Source: a virus. From it: a stretch of DNA of 42,068 nt. Of this stretch, positions 12,725 to 21,259 are shown piece after piece. The position numbers were made by a program, and so were the translations under genes. The DNA lies in the IMG/VR virus record IMGVR_UViG_3300009285_003081, positions 1-42,068 of that record, one strand, 5' to 3'. The stretch's first letter is position 1. Each line of letters opens with the position of its first letter. The notes below the pieces were generated by a model. It was not told the DNA's origin. It saw only the letters and a list, made by a program, of their open reading frames with translations, and did no database searches.

Positions 12725-14226
12725 GCGTGAATCCCGACACCGATCTTCTCAACCTCATCGCCGAACATCAGTACTATCCCGACCGACTCGCGCGGATGCT
12801 GTGGCCCTGGGGCGAAGACGAACTGGCCGGCATCGAGGCGCCGGACACGTGGCAACTGCGCGAACTGCGCGAACTGGGCGAGGACATGCGGGCGACCGGG
12901 TTCGACGGGGTCAATTCGGTTCGCAAGATTTTGAGGAGCGTGGGGAGCGGGAGAGGCATTGGTAAGAGCGCGGACGTGGGCATGACGGTGACCATCATCC
13001 TGGCAGCGTGGCCGGACGCCAAGATCACCGTCATGGCGAATAGCGGCGATCAGCTCGCCAACCGCACGTGGCCGGAGATTCGGAAGTGGCTGCGCCGCAG
13101 CATCGTGGCGCATTGGTTCGAGGCAAATTCCTCCATCATCTACCGCGTCGGCGCGCGGGATAGCTGGTTTGCCGTGCCCGTGACCTGGAACCTGGAAAAC
13201 CCGCAGGCCAGCGCGGGCCAGCAGAACCTGGGCAGCGCAAACGTGATCATCTTCGACGAAGCGTCGGAAATCCCCGACAAGATCGCGGAAGTGGCCATCA
13301 GCGGTCTCACGACCGGGTTGCCCATCGCCCTACTGCGCGGCAATCCCACCATGGCGACAGGCTTTTTCGCGGATTCATTGGAAGGCCGGTATGCCTTCGG
13401 GACATGGAAGGCCAAGTCCATCGACGCGCGAACGTGCAGGTTTCCCAACAAGGACGAAATTGCCGAAGCCATTGAGCATTACGGGATCGATTCGGACTAC
13501 GTGCGCGTGTGGCACTTGGGACTGCCGCCAAAGTCGAGCTTGGATCAATATTTCCCGAACGAGCTGATAGCGACTGCGCAGAAGTCCAGACCGCGGGGCC
13601 TGTATTCAGATGCACTCATCGCGGGTGTGGATTTAAGTTGGGGTGGGTCGGACCCCACGCGCATCTGCTTTGCACACGGACTGGATGCGTGGTCGCTGGA
13701 AGGTATCGAGGTGAGCGGCGAGCGCACGCGCAACCCGGATTACATGATTGGGGTGCTGGCGGACATGCTCGATAAGACGTTCAAGCCAGCCGGCGCGCCG
13801 GTGGGCATGAAGGTGTCGCACATGTTCCTGGATGCCGCGGGCAGCGCGAATGTGATTGCGCGAAGGCTAGGGGAACTGGGGTACAAGCATGTGACCCTGG
13901 TGAATTTCGGTGGCCATGCTATCGATCCACGCATGGACCGCAACATCCGGTCACAGATGATCCGGGGGGTACGAGAGTACATGGAGGCGGGCGCGGGGAT
14001 CGGGACGTCGCGCAACCTGGAAGGCGACTTGAAAAACATTCAGAAGATCAAGACGATCCCGTTGCAGTTCGAGGAGAAGGATCTCATCCGGAAGCGCTTG
14101 AAGCGGTCCACGGACGAACTGGACGCGCTCGCATTAACGCGGTATGCTCCCGTGCGGACCCGCATCGCGGATGATGAGCAGAGGGGCCGCCGGAAGGTGG
14201 TCGATCACGTGGGGCCATGGGGATAA
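12721..14226 (+). CDS. terminase large subunit
   Basis: 501 residues, the DNA packaging motor. Walker A is GSGRGIGKS at 75-83, Walker B VIIFDE at 175-180. The C-terminal RNase H-like nuclease begins at GVDLSWGGSD (about 302-311), with later acidic positions including TDELDALAL near 467. Length is usual for the family. GTG start overlaps the upstream stop. It would act at the portal encoded at 16418. Confidence 0.93.
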   Translation: MSVNPDTDLLNLIAEHQYYPDRLARMLWPWGEDELAGIEAPDTWQLRELRELGEDMRATGFDGVNSVRKILRSVGSGRGIGKSADVGMTVTIILAAWPDAKITVMANSGDQLANRTWPEIRKWLRRSIVAHWFEANSSIIYRVGARDSWFAVPVTWNLENPQASAGQQNLGSANVIIFDEASEIPDKIAEVAISGLTTGLPIALLRGNPTMATGFFADSLEGRYAFGTWKAKSIDARTCRFPNKDEIAEAIEHYGIDSDYVRVWHLGLPPKSSLDQYFPNELIATAQKSRPRGLYSDALIAGVDLSWGGSDPTRICFAHGLDAWSLEGIEVSGERTRNPDYMIGVLADMLDKTFKPAGAPVGMKVSHMFLDAAGSANVIARRLGELGYKHVTLVNFGGHAIDPRMDRNIRSQMIRGVREYMEAGAGIGTSRNLEGDLKNIQKIKTIPLQFEEKDLIRKRLKRSTDELDALALTRYAPVRTRIADDEQRGRRKVVDHVGPWG

Positions 14227-14588
14227 GCGTGCAACAGAATACGACATGCATAATGAAAGAAGAAATCCTTGCCCAATTACGGCCATTTTTGAATGCCACG
14301 GCGTTGGCAGATGACCTGGAACTGGATGACTCATCGCTACGATGGTTTTTGCTGTCCGTTGAAACGATGGCGCGGCGAATATACGATTTGCACTCCCAAC
14401 GAGATATTCAGGCAGTGCTAGGTGTAGGAATGACACCGATCGAAGAATTGATTCTTGATCGTCTGCGAAGCGCCAAGGCCGAACGATGGTGCGGCACTCA
14501 AAAGCAGAGGCATGAGTGGTGGAAAATCTGGCGCATTGAAGTGTATTTCTTGGAAAGACTCATCGAGGAGCACACGCTGCTGCTATAA
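14217..14588 (+). CDS. hypothetical helical protein
   Basis: 123 residues with LDDSSLRWFLLSVETMARRI and a Trp-rich helix (HEWWKIWRIEVYFLERLIEE). It starts inside the last codons of the terminase gene. An internal ATG at 14253 is possible, but has no ribosome site. No family recognised. Confidence 0.65.
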   Translation: MGISVQQNTTCIMKEEILAQLRPFLNATALADDLELDDSSLRWFLLSVETMARRIYDLHSQRDIQAVLGVGMTPIEELILDRLRSAKAERWCGTQKQRHEWWKIWRIEVYFLERLIEEHTLLL

Positions 14589-14597
14589 AGCACAAAA

Positions 14598-14619
14598 GGC
14601 GCCCCGGAGGAGAGGCGCC
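14598..14619 (+). promoter_or_regulatory. hairpin presenting a ribosome site in its loop
   Basis: GGCGCC (14598-14603) pairs with GGCGCC (14614-14619); the loop CCGGAGGAGA carries a Shine-Dalgarno-like GGAGGAGA, followed by ATG at 14624. It could tune translation of the next micro-ORF or be an attenuator. Confidence 0.4.
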
Positions 14620-14623
14620 CTTC

Positions 14624-14695
14624 ATGCGGAAGGAGAATCACACAGTGAAGTGTACGGGGACATTTTACCCAAAACGTGGTAAAACGCAAGCATGA
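14624..14695 (+). CDS. 23-residue micro-ORF coupled to the next gene
   Basis: From ATG 14624 (or GTG 14645, which has AAGGAG nine bases upstream) a short frame reads KENHTVKCTGTFYPKRGKTQ and stops overlapping the ATG at 14692. The following gene has no good ribosome site, so coupling through this micro-ORF is plausible. Confidence 0.4.
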   Translation: MRKENHTVKCTGTFYPKRGKTQA

Positions 14696-14991
14696 TTAGC
14701 GAAATCCATGAAACGTTTGATCCGAAGACACAGAGATTTTTCCGTTCTCCGTGTTCGACGTGTGACACCCAATGTACCGGCCATATTTATCGAACGGTTG
14801 TCAGAGATGAAAGTGCTAAGAATGTACGAATCTTACTGGAAACACTTCTTGCAAGGTATGGCTCGTTCCGGCGCCTGTGCGCGGCATATTGGCATGGTGA
14901 ATTGACTCCCGCAGAAGAACGGATCATCGAGGAGCGGCATGCTGCGGCGGAACTGGCCAGTTACAAGCCAGTGGAAGGGCGTGAATCATGA
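14692..14991 (+). CDS. hypothetical protein with Cys cluster
   Basis: 99 residues with RSPCSTCDTQCTGHI near the start (CxxCxxxC plus His, possible metal site), then a helical region (NVRILLETLLARYGSFRRLC) and an acidic ELTPAEERIIEERHAA. The stop overlaps the GroES-like start. Function unknown. Confidence 0.68.
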   Translation: MISEIHETFDPKTQRFFRSPCSTCDTQCTGHIYRTVVRDESAKNVRILLETLLARYGSFRRLCAAYWHGELTPAEERIIEERHAAAELASYKPVEGRES

Positions 14992-15305
14992 AGGTTGGCG
15001 CGTTTCCCCGCATGCTGCATGACAACATCCTGGTGCGACTCGAAAAGCCCGAGCGCCTGAGCGCGTCGAAGCGGCTTCACATTCCCGAGGGTGCCAAACG
15101 TCAGGCGCATGAATTGTATGAAGCCGTCGTGTTGGCCGTAGGTCCGGGGGTGCGAAAGAAAGACGGAACGCGGAGGCCCGTGGACGTGTCCGTAGGCTCG
15201 CGCGTGCTCTGTTACTGGCCCGCATTTGAATTCCCGGCGCTTCCGGAATACGGCGCCGATTGCCGCTGCATCCGGGAAGGGCTGATCCAGGCAATTTTGT
15301 CATGA
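14988..15305 (+). CDS. GroES-like co-chaperonin
   Basis: 105 residues matching the Cpn10 fold: a start reading LHDNILVRLEKPERL, then the mobile-loop region (KRLHIPEGAKRQ), AVVLAVGPGVRKKDG, VSVGSRVLCYWPA and CRCIREGLIQAIL. The order 'NILVRL... I-P... VVAVGPG... V-VGD-VL... I-E--I-A-L' is the GroES pattern. No GroEL is encoded, so it would cap the host chaperonin during folding of coat protein, as T4 gp31 does. It lies in the packaging and head region, which fits. Confidence 0.85.
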   Translation: MKVGAFPRMLHDNILVRLEKPERLSASKRLHIPEGAKRQAHELYEAVVLAVGPGVRKKDGTRRPVDVSVGSRVLCYWPAFEFPALPEYGADCRCIREGLIQAILS

Positions 15306-15565
15306 ACGAGCGAGTCAATCTAGGCGAATGTCCCGACATGAAAGGCCGTATCGCTCCAGTGGTGTTGTCTCCCGGCCGTTCGATAATACATCTTACCGGA
15401 CCCGTTGTTGACGATGTTCAGAACTGCGCGCGTTGCGGCAGATTGCTTGCGGGGCGGGGCTTTGGTAAATGGAAGACTGGCGCAAATCTTGAAGAACGCA
15501 AAGAGCGCAATTATATTCAATGGATGGTAATCCCGGTGGAAGTGACGGAATATGTCAAATTCTGA
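15302..15565 (+). CDS. hypothetical small protein with CxxC
   Basis: 87 residues. NCARCGRLLAGRGFGKWKTG is a possible half zinc site; the rest (VVLSPGRSIIHLTGPV) looks beta-rich. ATG 15302 overlaps the previous stop; the longer frame from 15260 lies in the GroES gene. Confidence 0.65.
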   Translation: MNERVNLGECPDMKGRIAPVVLSPGRSIIHLTGPVVDDVQNCARCGRLLAGRGFGKWKTGANLEERKERNYIQWMVIPVEVTEYVKF

Positions 15566-15827
15566 CGAACTGTTAGCCGCAACCGCCAATACGAACCGCG
15601 TTAAGCTGATTTTCGATTTTGGCGACGGGAAGACGGGCTGGGTTGAGGTGGGCATACAGCTATCTGATTTTAGTTGCCCTCCAAAGATGGCCATGGAACT
15701 CTTCTTTGAGCCAGCGTACATGCAGATGCAAATCATGGTGGAAGAGGCCGAAGCCCGAAAGGGAATGGAACATCCAAGAATGCGGGAACTGGACATCAAT
15801 CATGCCAAAGACGCGACTGAACCGTAA
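15552..15827 (+). CDS. hypothetical 91-residue protein
   Basis: An alternating strand region (RVKLIFDFGDGKTGWVEVGI) followed by a Met-rich helix (YMQMQIMVEEAEARKGMEH). No family recognised. Overlaps both neighbours. Confidence 0.65.
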   Translation: MSNSDELLAATANTNRVKLIFDFGDGKTGWVEVGIQLSDFSCPPKMAMELFFEPAYMQMQIMVEEAEARKGMEHPRMRELDINHAKDATEP

Positions 15828-16062
15828 AGAGTCCCGCCGGATACGCGATAAGGCGGCCTACGCGAACAATCTGGAAGTGGCCACGAAAGTTCGCCTGATT
15901 GTGGAGCAGCTTCCCAACCAAGCCGCCCTCGACACGTTTCTACTCCAGATTGACGACTATGAAAAGCGCGAGCAGATGTTTCGCTATTGCCTTCCGTTCA
16001 TCCGGTTCAGCAAGCCCCGGTGTCCGTCGAAACTGGATCAATCGAGGATCGTCCTGGCATGA
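15802..16062 (+). CDS. hypothetical basic helical protein
   Basis: 86 residues, basic at the start (PKTRLNRKESRRIRDKAAYA), then helices (TKVRLIVEQLPNQAALDTFL) and an aromatic-rich end. ATG 15802 is chosen as the first in the overlap. Could bind nucleic acid; not shown. Confidence 0.65.
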   Translation: MPKTRLNRKESRRIRDKAAYANNLEVATKVRLIVEQLPNQAALDTFLLQIDDYEKREQMFRYCLPFIRFSKPRCPSKLDQSRIVLA

Positions 16063-16235
16063 AGCGTCGTCCATTTTGGGGGGTTCTGTGCGGCGCGATT
16101 CTATCCCGGTTTATTCCGAAATCGAAAGCAGTGGGGCGCAAAAAAACGGTCAGACATGAAATCAGGTTTGACGTGGAGTGTGCGGGCTGCGGGGTAACGC
16201 TTCCCGGTAAATGTCGGCCGGTGTGTCCGTTTTAG
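16059..16235 (+). CDS. 58-residue zinc-ribbon-like protein
   Basis: A hydrophobic basic start (KRRPFWGVLCGAILSRFIPK) and a tail with VECAGCGVTL and KCRPVCPF: CxxC and CxxxC, a small metal-site pattern. ATGA overlap with the gene before. Confidence 0.58.
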   Translation: MKRRPFWGVLCGAILSRFIPKSKAVGRKKTVRHEIRFDVECAGCGVTLPGKCRPVCPF

Positions 16236-16268
16236 TTGACAGCGCGTAGATAATCATTTCAGGTAAAT

Positions 16269-16421
16269 ATGCCGCTTAAGCGAGGAACGAGTCAGGAAAT
16301 CATCAGCGCGAACATCGCAGAACTGCGCGGAAGCGGCCGTCCGCCCAATCAGGCTGCCGCGATTGCGTTGAATGCTGCGCGGCGCGGCCGTAAGAGCATG
16401 GCGGACGCGAAAAAGCGATGA
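16269..16421 (+). CDS. small basic protein preceding the portal gene
   Basis: 50 residues: PLKRGTSQEIISANIAELRG, then SGRPPNQAAAIALNAARRG. This 'PLK-G-S---IS-NI-e---G-p--QAvAIAL' pattern (DUF6496-like) is very common just before phage portal genes. Role unknown. AGGT precedes the ATG, and the stop overlaps the portal start. Confidence 0.75.
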   Translation: MPLKRGTSQEIISANIAELRGSGRPPNQAAAIALNAARRGRKSMADAKKR

Positions 16422-18598
16422 CTGACGCCGAACAATCCAAGCTCAAACGCAAGTACACTCCAGAGAAAATCAAAGCCATCCGCCAGATGTTTGACGAAGA
16501 TCTCCAGGCATGGCAGCCCGTCATGGCGCAGATCGATGCCGATCTTCAGTGCATTTCGACCGATAAGGGAGATGGCAGCGTGGCGGGCCCGTGGCCTCAA
16601 GACGAATGGCGGGCGCGGACGAGCGGCCCGCATAAGCGGCCATGCTTGCATGAAGATGTCATCACGCCTTACTGCAATCAGGTCGAAAACCAGATCGAAC
16701 TGAACCCCATGGGGGTAGAGGCGCAGCCGCTAGGCGATGGCGCCGACGAAGACTCCGCCGAATTCCTCGAAGGGCGCATCCGGAATATCGAGTACGAAGA
16801 ACGCGCTCAGATTGCGTATCTCCGGGCGGCGGGCAATGCCATTAAGTGTTCGTTTGGGGCATGGAAACTCGAAACGGCCCCGCGTAGCGACGGTTCCCAG
16901 AAGGTTTGTATCGAGGAAATCCAGGACCCGAAGTCCGTCATCCCGGGATTCTTCAAGAAAGCGGCCGGGCAAGACATGCGGCGCTGCTGGGAACTGGACC
17001 GCATGACGCATGAGGAATTCCGGAGGACGTGGCCCAAAGCAGCTATCCGCAACTTCGAAGGATGGCGGGCGAGCGCCCCGCAATGGGTTGACGATACCAC
17101 GGTCCAGGTTGCGGCATTGTGGCATCTCGAGGAGGACGAGCGGGAATTGCTCCGGATCGCCACCCCTGAAGGCGAGGTTCAAGCCTATACGGATGAATTC
17201 GAATCGGGCACAAAGGCATTGCCGGGTGAAGTGGTTGAACGACGCCAGGAGTCGCGGCGACGGGTCCTGAAGACCATTTTCGACGGCGTCGAAGCGCTCA
17301 ACGAAACGGAATGGATCGATCCGGGCGACGGCGAAGCCTATCCACCTGAGATTCCCGTAATTTTCGTTACGGGGCGCATTAAGTACGAGAAGGGCGTACG
17401 GGTGATTGACTCGCTTGTCCGTAAGGGCCGCGTAGGGCAATTGCTGTACGATTACGTCATCTCCCAGAGTCAGGAGACCATGGCGCTGGCTCCGCGCACG
17501 GCACGGCTCGGCGCGGAAGGCTCGTTCGATACGTCGACTAACTGGAATCCGCGCAGTATCACGTCCACGAAGGAATATAAGCCTACCGTCAACCCCGAGA
17601 CCGGACAGGCCAACCCCGCACCGATATTGGAACAATACGACGTCAGCGGGATTCAGTTCCTCGAACTCGCCAAGGATTCCGTGCTGCGGGGCATTCAGAA
17701 CTCCCTGGGCATGTCCGCCACCGAACGAAAAGACCGGAGCGCGAAGAGCGGCAAGGCTTTAGAGTCACTCAAGGAAGAAATGTCGGTGGGATCCGCGCAC
17801 TACTTCGGAGCGCTCCAGGTTGCACAAGAACGGCAATACCGCATTTTGCAGCGCATCCTCCCGTTGATTGAGGCGGATCAAGAGCAGCTCAGCATCCGTG
17901 ACAAGTTCGGGCGGCACAAAATGGTACCGCCGCTATATCGCGGGAATCACATGATTGCGATCGGTACGGGCAAGCGCTACCAGACCTTGCAAGACAAACA
18001 GGAAGAATTCGCGGATGAACTCGTCAAGGTGTCCGGCGATCCGCTGATTACGCTGGTCGCGTTGCGTGGCGCCGCCAAAATGCGCGGCCTGGGCGAGTAT
18101 GGCGATGAAATCGTAGAAGTCTTCGATGCGCTCATCGCCGCGAAGTATCCCGACGTGTACAAGGCCATGAACAAGGAGGAAGGCGCGCCTATGCCTCCGG
18201 AGGCGCACGCCGCCATGCAACAGGCACAGGAGGCCGTGAAGTCGCTCGATGGCTACGCGAAGCAGTTGGAGCGGCGCATTATGGAGTTGGAAGAGGACAT
18301 CAAGGCGCAGCGCGTCAAGTCGGAATCTCAGGAACGGATTTCCGCACAGGATAACGAGACCAAGATCCAGCTCGAACAGATGAAGATCGACGCGCAGCGG
18401 GAGCTGAAGAATATCGAGTTGCTCATCGAGCGGGTACGCGCCACAACGGCAGGTGTAACAAAAATGGCCGAATTGGAACATGCCAGCGAAGCCCGCGACA
18501 AAGAACTCGCTCATCTCGAGACGGAATCGGAACGCGCGCGGCGCGCGGCTGCAGAGCAGTCGGATCGTGACCGCGAGACGGCCGCCACACAGGAATAG
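16418..18598 (+). CDS. portal protein (P22 type)
   Basis: 726 residues, the size of P22 gp1-like portals. The N-terminal wing has VITPYCNQVENQIELNPMGV and EFLEGRIRNIEYEERAQIAY, and GAWKLET, typical of the P22 portal family. The last 130 residues form a long charged helix (GYAKQLERRIMELEEDIKAQ and onward), comparable to the barrel helix of P22 portal. It forms the dodecameric DNA channel at one vertex and docks the terminase. Confidence 0.9.
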   Translation: MTDAEQSKLKRKYTPEKIKAIRQMFDEDLQAWQPVMAQIDADLQCISTDKGDGSVAGPWPQDEWRARTSGPHKRPCLHEDVITPYCNQVENQIELNPMGVEAQPLGDGADEDSAEFLEGRIRNIEYEERAQIAYLRAAGNAIKCSFGAWKLETAPRSDGSQKVCIEEIQDPKSVIPGFFKKAAGQDMRRCWELDRMTHEEFRRTWPKAAIRNFEGWRASAPQWVDDTTVQVAALWHLEEDERELLRIATPEGEVQAYTDEFESGTKALPGEVVERRQESRRRVLKTIFDGVEALNETEWIDPGDGEAYPPEIPVIFVTGRIKYEKGVRVIDSLVRKGRVGQLLYDYVISQSQETMALAPRTARLGAEGSFDTSTNWNPRSITSTKEYKPTVNPETGQANPAPILEQYDVSGIQFLELAKDSVLRGIQNSLGMSATERKDRSAKSGKALESLKEEMSVGSAHYFGALQVAQERQYRILQRILPLIEADQEQLSIRDKFGRHKMVPPLYRGNHMIAIGTGKRYQTLQDKQEEFADELVKVSGDPLITLVALRGAAKMRGLGEYGDEIVEVFDALIAAKYPDVYKAMNKEEGAPMPPEAHAAMQQAQEAVKSLDGYAKQLERRIMELEEDIKAQRVKSESQERISAQDNETKIQLEQMKIDAQRELKNIELLIERVRATTAGVTKMAELEHASEARDKELAHLETESERARRAAAEQSDRDRETAATQE

Positions 18599-18625
18599 AT
18601 TGACAGGCGGCATACAATATTTTGT

Positions 18626-18698
18626 AGCGGAGTAGTTCAGTTGGTAGAACGGTTGGCTCATACCCAACAGGACGGGCGTTCGAATCGCTCCTCCGCAA
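18626..18698 (+). tRNA. tRNA with anticodon CAT (Met, or Ile2 if modified)
   Basis: A full cloverleaf folds from 73 bases: acceptor AGCGGAG/CTCCGCA (six pairs plus an A-A mismatch at 1:72), D-arm GTTC/GAAC with an 8-base loop, anticodon stem GTTGG/CCAAC with loop CTCATAC (anticodon 18659-18661), a 5-base variable loop, and T-arm GGGCG/CGCTC with loop TTCGAAT. No CCA is encoded. The anticodon stem lacks the three G-C pairs of initiators, so an elongator is likely. A TACAAT box sits at 18613-18618, about ten bases before the gene, without a clear -35. Confidence 0.88.
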
Positions 18699-18752
18699 TC
18701 GACAACCTTTCTATCCGGGCTTAGCGGCCCGCTGGTAGAACCATAGAGTAAC

Positions 18753-18799
18753 AAACGGGCCGTTTCTGTTCGAACAGGCAGAAACGGCCCGTTTTCTTT
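18753..18799 (+). terminator. rho-independent terminator after the tRNA
   Basis: AAACGGGCCGTTTCTG (18753-18768) pairs perfectly with CAGAAACGGCCCGTTT (18779-18794), with a ten-base loop, followed by TTCTTT. It is the clearest intrinsic terminator in the window. It separates portal and tRNA from the scaffold gene, so the head genes below may rely on partial read-through or antitermination. Confidence 0.85.
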
Positions 18800-18810
18800 G
18801 GAGCACCTAC

Positions 18811-19932
18811 ATGCCCGATGAGCCGATTGTAGCCACCGAACAGCCTTCCGCGCCGTCACTCGAAGACCGTGTAGCGAATCTTCAGGGTGAGGCCCGCATG
18901 CATTACCGCATGACGGGGCGCCTGGATGAAGCGGAAGCGAAGATGGCGCCGGCCGAACCGCATTCTGACGTACCTGCCGCTTCGTCACCGGCGCCTTCTG
19001 AGCCGCCTTCCGAACCGGAAGCTGGCGAAACCGAGACGGATTCAGAGCCCGTTCCACGTGGAACACAGCCGACACCGAAGGATAACCCGAAATATGCCCC
19101 GCAACTGAGGGCGGAACTCTCCAAGCAGCGCACTCGCGCGGAGCGTGCCGAGGCGGAACGCGATCTCTTGCAGCGTCAATTAGCTGAGACCCGGAATTCA
19201 GCACCGGGGACGCCTGCCGTGAAGGAGACGTCAGTTCCAGCACCGGGACAAGCTCCGAAGAAACCCGAGTTTCCCGATATTGATGCGTATGATGATGTGA
19301 AGTCCTGGAATGCGGCCGTCCGTCAGTACGAATCGGACTTTGAGGCGTACCAAGACTGGAAGATGGAGCAGCGGTTTGCCCGCGAAACACAATCGCGGCA
19401 GACCGAGGCCGTCAACCAGACGTTGACTGAACGCATTGCGGCAGGACGGGCGAAATACAAGGATGACTTCGACGCGGTTGCCTTTAACGAGGCTGTTCCC
19501 GCGTCGGATGTGTCGATTGCGGTAATTCAAGACCGCGCCGACTTCGCTGACCTAGCCTACCATCTCGGTAAAAACGTGAAGGTGGCCGAGCGCATCGCAT
19601 CACTGACCAGCATCCCTAAACCGGGAGGCGGATCGTGGCGAAATTACGCGGAAATGCTGGCAGCAGCCAAGCAGGACGCTGATCTCGCTATCCGCATTGG
19701 AGAAGCCCGCGCGTTAGCCCGCGTCGAATTCGACCGCATTGCCGAATCCTTCAAGACGGCCCCGAAACCCAAGAATAGCCTGCCTAAACCCACATCCGAA
19801 GTTAGTTTGCCTCAGAACCGTGCCAACGTGATTGGCGACGATGAGGCCGCCGCGGTAGCGAACAATAACCAGGAAGCGTTCAACCGCATCCGGAATCGGA
19901 AGGATTTGGAAAGGGCTGGCATTCGCATCTGA
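18811..19932 (+). CDS. scaffold-like protein
   Basis: 373 residues between portal and coat genes. A disordered Pro/Glu/Ser/Thr region (about 35-100) leads to a coiled segment (LRAELSKQRTRAERAEAERD), more disorder, then helical and acidic sequence and a basic end (NRIRNRKDLERAGIRI). This composition and position fit an internal scaffold that shapes the procapsid and then leaves. GGAGC precedes the ATG. Confidence 0.78.
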   Translation: MPDEPIVATEQPSAPSLEDRVANLQGEARMHYRMTGRLDEAEAKMAPAEPHSDVPAASSPAPSEPPSEPEAGETETDSEPVPRGTQPTPKDNPKYAPQLRAELSKQRTRAERAEAERDLLQRQLAETRNSAPGTPAVKETSVPAPGQAPKKPEFPDIDAYDDVKSWNAAVRQYESDFEAYQDWKMEQRFARETQSRQTEAVNQTLTERIAAGRAKYKDDFDAVAFNEAVPASDVSIAVIQDRADFADLAYHLGKNVKVAERIASLTSIPKPGGGSWRNYAEMLAAAKQDADLAIRIGEARALARVEFDRIAESFKTAPKPKNSLPKPTSEVSLPQNRANVIGDDEAAAVANNNQEAFNRIRNRKDLERAGIRI

Positions 19933-19944
19933 GGGTCTCAGTAA

Positions 19945-21204
19945 ATGCCTCCAGTAGCAGGATCTTTTGCCACAACCGATTGGGTCGGCATGGAATGTTT
20001 GCGATTTCTTGAAAACATGCTGGCCGCCGCCGGGTACGCCAATTACGGCTACCAGGACGAATTCAAAAAGAAATTTGCGGTAGGCGATACCGTCCGCGTC
20101 AAATTTCCGCAGGAATATCTCGTTACGGATGGGTTTGCCTACAATCCGCAGGGGATCAACCGGCTCACGACCAACATCACCATCGACCAGCCCATGCAAA
20201 TCGGGTTTGGATACGATTCCATCGAAGAAGCGCTCGAATTGGAACGTAGCCAGGACGAGATTTCAGAGCAGTATATCCGGCCCGCCGTCGGTCAGCTTGC
20301 CAGTGAAATCGAACTGCGGTTCATGAACTACGCGTTCTTTAACACACCCAACGTGGTGGGTACGTTGGGAGCCATCCCAACGGCGTGGACGACTTATGCC
20401 ACTGCCCGTCAGCGCATGGTGGAGTTAGCCACTTTCGCGCGCAACAAAAACGTCATGGCGGTAACTCCCGCTATGATGCGCACAATGATCGCGAACCAGT
20501 TGACCCAGTTCAACCCGACCGACGCGATTTCCCAGCAGTACAAGGAAGGCAGTATGGGGCGGGCCGCTGGGTACGACTGGTTTGAGTCGATGTATTGCCA
20601 CCGGCATACCACCGGCGTCATCACGACCCAGACCAGCGTGACCGTAAACGGAGCGGGCCAGAGCGGATCTACGCTCAACCTGAACTGCACCACGGGGGAC
20701 ACGTTTTTACGCGGCGACATCATCAGTGTCGGTGCGAACTATGTCAACCCGCGTACAAAGGTCTCCACCGGCACCGAGCGTCAGTTTGTGGTGCTCACGA
20801 ATGCTACCGGCGCGGCTTCGGTGGTGTCTCTGAACATCTATCCCGCCATCGTGGGTCCTGGATCTCCGTATCAGAATGTGGACGCGTTGCCAGGCGCACT
20901 GGCCGCCGTGACCTTCTGGCCTGGAACCACCATCACCAATGGCGCGGCGTCCACGGGAATGTGCGGTCTGGCGTTCAACAAACTGGCATTTGCCATCGCG
21001 GGCGTCGAACTCATGATGCCCAAGGAAGGCGGCAACGTCAAAATGGCGGTCCAGAAGAAGGACAAAAATACGGGGCTCAGCATCGCGATCATCAGCATGT
21101 TTGAGGGCGAGAACCGGACCCAGATCAACCGTCTCGATTTCCTAGGCGGCTTCGGGACACTGTACGGCGACCGCGCGGCGGTACGCGTGGCCAGCTTGAG
21201 CTAA
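19945..21204 (+). CDS. major capsid protein (P22 coat-like)
   Basis: 419 residues, near the length of P22 gp5. It starts ATTDWVGMECLRFLENMLAA, then FKKKFAVGDTVRVKFPQEYL, INRLTTNITIDQPMQIGFGY and SEIELRFMNYAF, in the order of the P22 coat family. A central domain of about residues 220-300 (TTQTSVTVNGAGQSGSTLNL) would be the inserted I-domain. A strong hairpin follows the gene. Confidence 0.9.
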   Translation: MPPVAGSFATTDWVGMECLRFLENMLAAAGYANYGYQDEFKKKFAVGDTVRVKFPQEYLVTDGFAYNPQGINRLTTNITIDQPMQIGFGYDSIEEALELERSQDEISEQYIRPAVGQLASEIELRFMNYAFFNTPNVVGTLGAIPTAWTTYATARQRMVELATFARNKNVMAVTPAMMRTMIANQLTQFNPTDAISQQYKEGSMGRAAGYDWFESMYCHRHTTGVITTQTSVTVNGAGQSGSTLNLNCTTGDTFLRGDIISVGANYVNPRTKVSTGTERQFVVLTNATGAASVVSLNIYPAIVGPGSPYQNVDALPGALAAVTFWPGTTITNGAASTGMCGLAFNKLAFAIAGVELMMPKEGGNVKMAVQKKDKNTGLSIAIISMFEGENRTQINRLDFLGGFGTLYGDRAAVRVASLS

Positions 21205-21213
21205 CTTCACCAA

Positions 21214-21239
21214 GGGGCGAGGGTTCAAACTCTTGCCCC
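21214..21239 (+). terminator. hairpin after the coat gene
   Basis: GGGGCGAGGG pairs with CTCTTGCCCC (two G-T pairs), loop TTCAAA. No T-run follows. Likely a 3' mRNA stabiliser or partial terminator that raises coat expression above the genes behind. Confidence 0.5.
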
Positions 21240-21259
21240 GCAGAATAGGAGAAAGGATT

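Noticed and set aside
16238-16268. Promoter at the TTGACA before the 50-residue gene
   Set aside because: The -35 is perfect but no -10 lies at 16-18 bases.
16730-17635. 301-residue minus-strand open frame
   Set aside because: Antisense to the conserved portal gene; Arg-rich mirror of GC-rich codons.
17933-19390. 485-residue open frame on the minus strand
   Set aside because: It lies antisense to the portal end, tRNA and scaffold. It has low-complexity His/Arg/Pro sequence, no ribosome site, and would read through the tRNA and terminator.
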